Part shown: positions 55,254 through 64,000 of the stretch, piece by piece
Layout of the letters: the number at the start of each line of letters is the position of its first letter
How positions within the stretch are numbered: position 1 is the stretch's first letter
Assembly (NCBI GenBank): GCA_012845835.1
Contig: JABAKD010000029.1
Span: forward strand, 13,221,892-13,285,891
Direction of reading: 5' to 3'
Source: Undaria pinnatifida
Taxonomy: Eukaryota > Sar > Phaeophyceae > Laminariales > Alariaceae
Length of the DNA: 64,000 bases
The notes under the pieces: generated by a model
The model's database searches: none
What the model saw: the letters and a program-made list of their open reading frames with translations, nothing else
What the model was told of the DNA's origin: nothing
Made by a program: the position numbers and the translations under genes

Positions 55254-55297
55254 CTGAGCTGCTGAGTCAAGCGATAAAGTATAGCTCAGTGGGCAGT
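55254..55297 (+). repeat. 11-bp hairpin within tRNA-like relic
   Basis: CCCACTGAGCT and AGCTCAGTGGG are perfectly complementary with a 22-base loop. One arm is the A box of the relic. Confidence 0.6.
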
Positions 55298-56424
55298 GCT
55301 GTAGCATTTCTCGGTCAAATCAATTTGTTCGAAGACCGCCGTCCAAGCGAGAAGCGCGAAAATTTTTGTATTTTGAACGGTACTCTCCAGTTATTCTTCG
55401 GACCTTCATGTATGAAGAGGTTGATAAAATAAAACTTGGCAAGACATTATTTCCAAAATTGTCGTAATATTTTGTGCCAAAACAAATAGGTCTAATGATA
55501 TGACTGAAAAAAATCCCGTGGTACTGCGGTAGGGATCATAGTAGTGCATTTGTTTATTGAATTTCGGTAGGTACATGTAGATACATACATGGATATAGAC
55601 GTGGCAAGCGCGCGCATGACTAAATGAGGAGGAGGTAGTAGTGATTACGATTACTGCGCCAGGAAAAGCCACACAGCAGCATTGCGAGTGGCTGCGTCCC
55701 CGGGGCCTCGAGGGTCGTAATATACAAGTTCCTCCTGTTGTTAAGCTGCGCCACTCGAAGGTGGTGGTACGTAGAGAGTAGGATGGCGTGATTTGTTGTT
55801 GCTGTGGTCCCTGACTCCGTTGCTGTGGTGTTTTGCCGGTCAAATGCAAGCGGTCGTGTGTTGGTACGTAACTTGATGTGCTCCTTGTTGTTGCTGATTG
55901 CTGATTGATCATCTCTTTTAGTGTTTTTTTTTTTTCGGCACACTTCTACCTTCCAGCTTCTGGACATACAAGCCGTGGTCGCAGGTGTCGTCTTTCCCTC
56001 CCCCCCCCGGTTGTTGCCTTCATTTGTTTTGGCGAATAGGGTTCAGCACCCAGATATTATATTTTTCTGTGCACCCTGCTCATGTCTGAGTTGAAGCGCA
56101 AACAGCTTGTGTCAGACTTCGCCACTTGAGCGGTTTAAGGAGCCACTCTACAGACAGTTTTTTGTGTGGATTTTGTCAAAGTGTTGCCGAGTGGCAGGGA
56201 CACAGGAGGCATCGGTGTTGGAAAGCACCGCTTCGCGTTGTATGGCTTCATCTCGTAGATTGCTAGTTTCTTAGCTCAGGGCTTGGTACAAGTTACGGCT
56301 CCAAGTGACGGGATAAGGACGGTGGGTTCTATCAATCCCCCGCCACACCTACGACGGGCGACCACTTCAGAATCTCAGGAAAACAAATATTGGAATAGCC
56401 AAATACTACATCAGGTCCACGACA

Positions 56425-59165
56425 GCCGTTCTAGAAAGACTGTTGGCTTTTATCGGAGATAGGCGTGCCGCAGGGCACCCCCAGAGGTAACAAACTGGTC
56501 GATGAATATGTCGGTGGTGTGGGCGGTTATGAACTGCGCTGCTGTGGCGGAGAACATGTCGGCGCGGCGGCTGAATCAGTCAGCGAAGATGATGATGAAG
56601 AGCTTGCCGCGCAGGGTGACTGGTCAGTGGGCCGCAGTAGTCAACGCTGACGGTGATGCCGGGGCTGTTGGGCAGGGGCAGGGAAAGGGTAGGTGCCAGC
56701 GGATCGTTTGGCGTGACGTCTTGCGCACCTGACATTTGAGGCAGCGGCGGGTTTACCAGCGGGCGGAGGCGTCCATGCCAATCCACCAGAAGAAACGCGC
56801 GAGCAGGCGAGCCGCTACTAAACTCCCAAGTGGCAGGAGGTGGTGTCGTGGCACGTGTGTAGCACCCAGGGGCGAATCAGCACCGGAAGGTAGACACGCG
56901 GGGGTGTGAGGGGGGCAGGCGGGGTGTTGTTTCCGGGAGGCAGAGTAGGTGGTCGGTGAACCATGAGGACGGTTTCGTCGTCTGTGCGGTGGAGTTCGCT
57001 GTTGACGGCGAGCGTAAGGACGTCGGAAAACTGTTGGTGTCAAACCGCGGGGATGAAATCCATAAAGTCGATCATTAGACGATCCCAAGGATGGGGGCGG
57101 ATGGTGGCGGAGCAGAGGGGCTCAGGGCGTTGCTTTTTCGCCCAGCCCTTGTCGGTGCAGCGCTCGACGCAGGGAATAAGGTGAGGGACGTCGTCGGGTT
57201 CGACGATAGGCTCCGGAAGGAGAAGCGAAGGCCACCGTGTTGGCCCTGGTGAAGGCGATGTAGCACTCGGTTTTGAGGGGTCGTCATCGGGTTTGACGAC
57301 AGGCTCCGGAATGGGAAGCGGAGGCAGCAGTGTTGGCCCTGTTGAAGGTAACGTAGGAGCCGGTCATGAGGGGTCGTCATCGGGCTTGACGGCGGGCTCC
57401 GTGGCGTGGATGGTGGTGGAGGGTTCCATGAAGGAGATGCTGTTGAAGCCGATCTTGAACCGTAGGGTGACGGTGTCGCGGCTTGTGGCTTGCGCAGGTT
57501 GTGCATGGGTGGCATGTGACGGGTTCGACGAGGAGGTCTTGACCGGGGCCGCGGGGCAGCGGGAAGATAAACATCTTGTGGGCGCGGTTGCCTGTGGTCG
57601 ACGGCCGAAATTGTAATCAGCTGTGGCTCGAGGGGTTCCATTGGCCGCGGCTTCGCGATGACGGGTGCGATAAGATATCTGTTCGGAAGGACCAAGGCTA
57701 CGGTAGGGGGGGTACCCCCATTTTCACTGGTGTGTTTGAGCCACTCGCACGAGTAGATCTATACCCTACGGATGAAGATGGTTTAGGCACTTGGTTTGGC
57801 GCAGCTTAGATCACCTTTGCATTGCGGATTGATTTTGTCAATGCAAAACATATAGAAAACGTAAGATTGCATAGGAACAAAGGGGTTACTCGCGCGAGTG
57901 ACCCCTAGCCACTGAAATAAAAGGCCCAAAAGGGGACCCCCCTACCGTAGCCTGGGTCGAAGGGGCTGTTGCTGTGGCGTCAGTTGTAGACGGTGGGGAG
58001 ACCACGAGCGGTCCGCTAACCAAGCCAAAAGGGGAGCCGGCGTCCACGGCGGCTTTCTCGGAGCTGGCGAGCGGCCCGGCGGTGTAGTCGTGGGGTGCAA
58101 TAGGCGTTGGGGGAGTAGAAGGGGTCGGGACACTCCATGGATGGTTCCATAAGGTGGAAGTCACCGAAGTAGTCGTTGGTGAAGGGTAGAGGTTGGGCGA
58201 TGGGGATGGTGCAGGAAGAAGAGAAGATGAGCCAACCCAAACCGAGCATCAGGGAATCACGCGGGGGGGAGCCGCAGAGTCCGACGAGGTAGACTCCGAT
58301 GAGCTCGGAGACGGTGAGGCGGTTAAGTCCTGGGCGGTCGGCATCGTGCTGGCTGGGGAAGGCGGCAAAAGGAGGTCAGCGTTCCCGTTGGCCGTACTTT
58401 TGCGGTAGTACAGCGTGTACGTGTAGGTGGAGAGGAACTCCGACCAGCACCGAACGCGGGTGTTGTGTTCGCCGACCTTGCGGATGCTCTCAAAAGCTTT
58501 ATGGTCACGGTAGATCCTCAATTTGGCCGACCAAAGGTGACCGCGTACCCGTTTGATTGGCCAAACGATTCTACCGGATTCAAGGTTGAGGGGGTCCAGT
58601 TGCGTTCGGCGTCGGGGGTGGCGCGGCTGATGAAAAGGATGGGATGGACGCTGCCGTCGGGTTGTTCTTGGCCGAGAGTGGCGCCAAAACCGTCGAGGCT
58701 GGCGTCACAATATAAGCAATAGGGGTGGGAGTTGCCGGTGACGGCATCCCGTCCGGGTAGACGCTTGGCGGGTTCTTTGATGATGTCGCTAACGATGGGT
58801 TCCATGGCGGGAGTGAAGGTGAAGTTGACGTCCTGATTGAGTAGAGCGTTAATAAGGCGAAAAAGCCACGAAAACTTTGCTAGGAACTTGTCGTAGTAGT
58901 TAATGCCTCCGTTTAGCGCACGCACTTACCTCTGGTTTTGGGGCATGGGCATCTTGGACAGGGCGGCAACCTTATCGGAACTGGAGCGAAAGACGCCGGC
59001 GGAGATGGTGCGTCCCAGGAAGTCGGCGTCGGGGGCGCAAAGTCTGTTGGCAGCAGAAAAAATCAGGTTGTGATTCCGTAGGCGCTTGAAGAGGGATCAG
59101 ATATTGAAGACGAGGACGGTAGTGTCGGGGTCCAAGATTCCCCATGTAAAGAACTGAGAAGTAGT
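56425..59165 (-). pseudogene. Ty3/Gypsy pol relic (RT end, RNase H, integrase)
   Basis: In minus-strand order: the end of RT (FFTWGILDPDTTVLVFN, FLGRTISAGVFRSSSDKVAA) with stops near 59101 and 58930; RNase H (INYYDKFLAKFSWLF, YCLYCDASLDGFGATLGQEQ, IYRDHKAFESI, TYTLYYRKSTANGNADLL); a Pro-rich spacer with a roughly 100-bp tandem duplication (57199-57400); then the integrase zinc region (RFFWWIGMDASARW, CQVRKTSRQTIRW-like) and core start (SLPLPNSPGITVSVDY). It breaks off near 56425. Several frameshifts and stops make it inactive. A separate inverted-repeat element is inserted at 57696-57952. Confidence 0.8.
57696..57952. mobile_element. Inverted-repeat DNA element nested in Gypsy relic
   Basis: Both ends read inward GGCTACGGTAGGGGGGT. 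The arms then continue with similar text (TTTCACTG / TTTCAGTGG, and CACTCGCACGAGTA / CACTCGCGCGAGTAA), giving terminal repeats of about 65 bp in a 257-bp non-coding element. It separates RNase H from integrase, so it inserted after the retrotransposon. No clear target-site duplication was found. Confidence 0.65.
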
Positions 59166-59218
59166 AAGTGCCCTCCTCATGTCTTGAAATGGTACGAATT
59201 GATTCAATTTCACCCCGT

Positions 59219-59490
59219 ATGGAACCTGGTCTCTCACGGGGTCCCGGTGTCGAAGTGGAGAGGGCGGTCCTGGAGGTCTGGTACTCGTCGCGGAGCGGAA
59301 GTCGAAGCGGAAAGGGCGTCGTGGGTTCGAATCCCACGGTGGTCACCACAATGGAACCTGGTCTCTCACGGGGTCCAGGTGTCGAAGTGGAGAGGGCGGT
59401 CCCGGAGGTCTGGTACTCGTCGCGGAGCGGAAGTCGAAGCGGAAAGGGCGTCGCAGAGCTGAAGTCGAAGCAGAGAGGGCGTCGCGGTGT
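59219..59490 (+). repeat. 131-bp tandem duplication with tRNA T-arm
   Basis: ATGGAACCTGGTCTCTCACG starts at 59219 and 59350. The first unit ends CGTGGGTTCGAATCCCACG, a perfect T-arm, then GTGGTCACCA. GTCGAAGTGGAGAGGGCG resembles the A box of long-arm tRNAs. The stems do not close into a full tRNA. Confidence 0.4.
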
Positions 59491-59964
59491 TGAGGTCCCC
59501 TGACGATCGTCCTCACAGCGGACGCACGCTGAAAACCTTTCTTTCTTATATGTAGCAAGGAGATGCTAAAGCTAGAGCTAGAGTGACGGTGGGCTTATGC
59601 CCTTCGTCATGCGGCGGGTTCATCTTTCGGTGGCTGACCTTCCGGGGACGGGTCAACGCCGTCTATGACGGATGACGCCGTTCGCGACCCGGGATCGTGT
59701 ATTGCCTGACCGGTGACGTGTCCTCTCGCGCATGCGTGTACGCGATCTACGATAGGTATCTACGACCCTGTCTTCCACACCCGCCCTTATATGTACATAT
59801 AAAATGATGCATGACCCACGAAAAGTCATGGATTGGCAAGAGTATTTGCGTCACCAGGTGTTTGCACCCTCGCCGTTGTCGAGAGAATCAGTCCCCAAAA
59901 ATTGTCCCAGGGAGCGTGTCATCTTACGTCTTATACGTATGTCCACATGCGGTCACTGCTAAAG

Positions 59965-60300
59965 CACCACGTGCGTACCGCGATATAGAGGTACAGAAGT
60001 AACACTTTCTCGTCATTTTTTTCTCCCCGGCTGACAAGGATCCTCATCCTCGAACTCCTACTGAAACATTCCTGCGGAGTAACAACTCGACGTTGTAGAA
60101 TACCGTTCGTGCTTTGCTCTGTTGACGCGTGCTACGATATAGAGGTGCACCACGTTTTTTTTTCCGAGGTTCTTCGCTTCGGGAGGTGAAGACCTTAAAA
60201 CACCTTTCTTAACACCTTTCTTAACCCCAAAAACTGATTTAATGAAGAAAATAGACGCGTCCTACGATAGAGGTATACCTTTTTTTGGCGAAAATGGTTT
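59965..60300 (+). repeat. Tandem repeat with GATATAGAGGT motif
   Basis: GCGTACCGCGATATAGAGGT, GCGTGCTACGATATAGAGGT and GCGTCCTACGATAGAGGT at about 130-150 bp spacing. No gene. Confidence 0.45.
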
Positions 60301-60946
60301 CTTCTGAATGACGTGACTCCTTAACCCAAAATCGTCGGAAAAACAGGAGATATTTTTGCATGATTCTCGTTGTGCACCTAGGCCATGGGGTGTTTCACCC
60401 GGTAGCAGCTTTGTTTTTGGTCCAAATCAGGTTTTGGGAGGTCTCTTAAGCCCCGAATTCGAGGAACCATCTCAGACGAAAAAAACGCTACCTCCTTCGT
60501 AGCACGCGGCTGCTATGTTGCTACATGTCTAGGCCATGGGGTTGTTCTTTTTTTGTTCATCTGCTAGCACTTTCGTCTTTCTCTCATCGTTGGTTGTGAT
60601 GTGAGGTATGGAGCTCCTCACGCGAGGAACCCCAGAAACGTTAGTGGTGCTTCTTTCGCGACATGCACCGCCAATACTTCCAAGCATATCGGGCACTCAT
60701 GCACGCCACTGTTAGCACTAGTGGCTAGAGTAGGGGTGGGCCCTATTTGCCCTAATGCCTTCACTTGGGGACCCCTCTTCTATACCTCACCCACAAAATG
60801 GCATCGACAAAAAATCAAAGTGCAATTCGACTATCAGTCCCATGGCCTAGGTATGAAGCGAAAGTACACATGGCATTCCAAGGATATTCGGTAGTGCCCC
60901 AATCGAAGATCCCCGTAAACCAGAACTATCTCGACCTAAGCAATCA

Positions 60947-61233
60947 ATAGGGCTGTGAATCAGCGGCGTTTACCGTGCTAAACACATCGGTTTTACGGCG
61001 CAGCCGGTATTGGATCTATCAGCGTATCCGATATATATACTGCCGGTGTATCGGGCGGGCGCAGCGAGGATTTTTGGATTCCTTTAGATTCACAAACCAT
61101 ACGGAATTGAGTGTTATATGTTAGGGAAGTACCAACCGATGTGACACTGGCAAAACGTCGGTAGACACAGTGTCCTCTTGTGCCGATTTAGACTCCGATT
61201 TAAATCGTCCGATTGGCTCCGATGCATATCCCT
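60947..61233. mobile_element. Possible small TAGGG-ended element
   Basis: Left end TAGGGCTGTGAATCAGCGG; right end inverted TAGGGATATGCATCGGAG. The partial match and the internal CCGATT blocks suggest a short hAT-type MITE. No target duplication was seen. Confidence 0.3.
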
Positions 61234-61411
61234 ACGACAAATAATGCTATCCCTATCTAACTTAGCGTGTACTCATGTTAATACAAATACTAGTACTAAT
61301 ACCGCGATGACAACTGATTTATTTATAGGTCCTTCTCACCATACATAAGTTTGCTTTGCAAGTCGAACAGATACGAGAAACGTTTGTTTGAGCACAAGCG
61401 TAACAGAAAAA

Positions 61412-61775
61412 ACGAAAAATCACCATCATCATCACGATCACGATCTTCATCAACATCGTAAACATTACCATCATCATGTTCATCGCCATTGTCGTCATCG
61501 TCATCATCGACGATTACGACAGTGATGATGATCATCATAACCATCACCATCATCACCATGATGGTCGTGATCGCGGTCATTGTCACTAGTGCCATCATCA
61601 TCATCACATCATCATCATCATATCATCATCATCACCGTCATTATCATCGTCATCATTCATCATCTTCATTACCATCATTATTACCATCATCACCATCGTC
61701 ATCATCATCATTATCGACATACTCGTCGTCATCATCACCACCACCGTCATCATCAGCAGCATCGTCATCCTTATG
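61412..61775 (+). repeat. (CAT/ATC)n imperfect microsatellite
   Basis: 360 bp of CATCATCACCATC-type triplets. Frames here encode only His/Ser/Ile or Met/Asp runs and are not genes. Confidence 0.85.
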
Positions 61776-62178
61776 ACAGCCATTGACTTCGTATACTACA
61801 GTACCAGGTAAAAAAAAAGCCATAAAGATGTATCTCGGTTCAAACCACTCCCATACCGTCAAGCCTAGTCAAGTCATTCCCACCTGCCATTCATAAGCAA
61901 GGAAGTACGCACAGGATTCGAAAATCCATCCCACAACCGGTTCTCAGTAGGACGCAGCTCACCCTTCATGCGACTCACCGAACACCTCACGACGCTTGAC
62001 TTCGTGCATGGTGAAAGCAATGTGTGCCTGGTCGGTGAAAGCCCGACGTGCTCCATCCCGGTGCTTTGACCGTAGGGATGCGAGGGTATACGGTCTTGAG
62101 ACCACAGCCAAACAAGATACAAGTACCCCCCCCCGGCTACCGGTATGAGTGGATACGCGGCTGCAGTGAGTGGTAGCC

Positions 62179-62359
62179 TCCCTAGATAGTGCACCGGAAT
62201 GTGAGCCAGCCGAGAACGCCGGCAGTATAGCGGACACCGGCACTACTGGGCATATTGCCGATACTGGTTATAGTATATGGCAGCGGGTTGCAGTCGCGGC
62301 AACGATTTGGCCGGCACTTTATCGGCAGCAAGAACTGTTCAACCGGCACTGCAGAGGGA
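62179..62359. mobile_element. CCGGCACT-repeat element, copy A
   Basis: Bounded by TCCCTAGATAGTGCACCGG and CCGGCACTGCAGAGGGA (inverted). The interior has further GCCGGCA motifs. Non-coding. Confidence 0.5.
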
Positions 62360-62843
62360 CAACGACTGTACTCTATGTAGAAGGGATCGTGGTGTCACAG
62401 AGAAAAGGCGCAATAGCCTCCGCGATTCTAGAATTCGAGCTGCATGGGGCGGCGAACCTAACACAAAATCCGCCCACACGGTACAGGAAAACTAGTAAGA
62501 AACTCGGGAATAGTGAAGTCAGACTGACACTTACAGAAATATAAGAAATCCGGGAGCCGTAATACTGAATTTGGTGTAGGACGCACCCCCCGCCAAATAA
62601 AAAACTCCGCCTGGGTCGGTATTTCTGTTTCTTCTTATCAGGGTGTTTTGTGTACTGAAAGGATGGACTGGTGGTGCCTGGAGGAGACAGCATGGAAAAA
62701 CTGATACAAGTTTCTGATAAATGTTGGCGGCAATTAAATGCCTCAACAACGGGAAACTCTTTCCTTTTTTCCTGCGGCTCCTATTAATACCACACCTTTG
62801 GCCTTTACCTTACGTACGCACCAAGCAGCTCATTACTACAGTG

Positions 62844-62890
<47 letters not shown>
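62844..62890 (+). repeat. (CTA)n microsatellite
   Basis: About 15 CTA triplets at the left edge of a CCGGCACT element. Confidence 0.85.
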
Positions 62891-62934
62891 GCTATCATGC
62901 CACAATACACAGTGCTGGGTCGCCTTACTTGTGC

Positions 62935-63098
62935 CGGTATGTGCCAGCCAACAATACCAGCAGCATACCGGACACCGGCAGTATTGGGCATAAGTACCGA
63001 TACTAGAACCAGTATTATAGCGAATTGCAATCGTGCCTGTCGAATTTCACCGGCACTATACCGGCAATAGGCACTATTCCACCGGCACCATATAGGGA
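62935..63098. mobile_element. CCGGCACT-repeat element, copy C
   Basis: Contains GGACACCGGCAGTATTGGGC, CACCGGCACTATACCGGC and the right end CACCGGCACCATATAGGGA. The left end is blurred by a (TAC)n microsatellite. Confidence 0.4.
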
Positions 63099-63669
63099 GA
63101 CCCTCACTGCACTACTACTCTGTACTAGTACTACTACACTGCTATAATATCTCTGACACACGCTACTAATAGTACGGTAGGATTGCACCTAAACTTTCCT
63201 CGTAATGTCCTCAATTTTGGTTAATTAATTGGGGGAAGCTCCATACCTCACCCAAATACTGGTTTCGAGAAAAGGAATGAAAGTGCAACACGGTGAACAT
63301 TCTCATCGCCCACTCTACTAATACCTATATTATATGCCGAAAAGTGTTGCAAATGGATTTCCAACGATATTCGGTAGTCACCAAGTCGAGGAACCCTCAA
63401 AATTTTAGGCAAAAAAATGCTACGCCGATCGCAACACGCAACTAACTGCTGGTCGTTGTCTATATCTCTCAAAAGGCATGCTGTGTTACTTCCAACGCAC
63501 GAGCGACACTACTACTAAGAATGGACCCTCCGACGTCCTCTCCTACACCGACAAAAACCACGCCGTTTTCACTCCCTGTCTGCCTGTCTGAAAACTCTCG
63601 AAATATCCCGCTCATTGTTTGTACAGATCACGATCTAGATCTAGATTGTCCTACGACTATCGCTATGGC

Positions 63670-63801
63670 ATGCTGTGCACGATCTGTGTGGAACAGATCC
63701 AACCCAGGAACCATGTTGTGCTACTTGTAGTCGTTCAGACCACCCGGCTCTCACCGGGCAACACGATCTATGATTGGCTGTTCTGTGGAGATCTTACCTA
63801 G
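63670..63801 (+). pseudogene. Possible decayed RING-finger fragment
   Basis: Reads MLCTICVEQIQPRNHVVLL, the usual opening of a RING finger (C-x2-C and a hydrophobic run), then loses the central Cys/His ligands and ends IYDWLFCGDLT with TAG. A frameshift in the middle would explain this. Confidence 0.25.
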
Positions 63802-64000
63802 AGAGCAATGATCTGCCCGCCCTGAAAGACATTGATCATGGAATGAGATCTGCATCGTAGATCTGATCTGCAAGAGGTGTGCAACTCCCGGAATATTCTA
63901 CTACTACTGCCTGCCTTAACTCACTGCAAAAAGGACCTCATTTTAATTCCAGGTGGTGAATCCCCAAACCGGAGGGTGCACTTGCGAAGGGACTATAATC

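Noticed and set aside
61319-61862. His-, Asp- and Met-rich frames on both strands
   Set aside because: Direct products of the CAT/ATC microsatellite.

Overview
The window is eukaryotic nuclear DNA. It has no operons or dense bacterial-type coding. Instead it holds short exons with GT..AG borders and matched phases, introns up to 7 kb, many dispersed inverted-repeat elements, long C and G homopolymers, and stray TTAGGG-like tracts. Intron style, the retroelement families and the protein motifs suggest a stramenopile, most likely a brown alga. That placement is inference and I cannot name a species.

Two protein-coding genes can be built by hand, and they point towards each other. Gene 1 (+, 15060-32814) has nine exons with a continuous reading frame. 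It encodes a 354-residue CUE-domain protein with a UIM-like helix and a C-terminal half resembling the CUEDC1 family, so a role in ubiquitin recognition is likely. Gene 2 (-, 47238 down to 38820) has five recognisable exons, and its 5' end was not found. It encodes a PDZ-like domain, an acidic Gly/Ser-rich linker, an uncharacterised region and a short Cys-rich C-terminus. A Ty3/Gypsy relic lies inside one of its introns on the opposite strand.

The shared oddity is that both genes carry decayed tandem copies of their own exons in introns or just past the last exon. In gene 1 these are copies of exons 3, 4 and 8; in gene 2, of the third exon and the terminal exon. Several 3' splice sites also sit directly behind C-rich tracts on the coding strand, from plain homopolymers to a 0.9-kb minisatellite.

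The rest is mobile and repetitive DNA. There is a LINE-type reverse transcriptase scrap (3.7-3.9 kb), two Ty3/Gypsy relics (40.1-41.8 kb + and 56.4-59.2 kb -), and at least six families of small inverted-repeat elements. One is an 80-bp family flanked by TTAA, with an empty site beside a filled one at 4.1-4.3 kb. There are also paired TE-like ORF remnants (2.5/51.4 kb and 12.1/52.0 kb), tandem arrays and microsatellites. Regions 1-3.6, 5.1-6.4, 7.6-11.4, 12.3-14.8, 32.8-38.0, 48.2-50.5 and 59.5-64 kb show only repeats or nothing recognisable.
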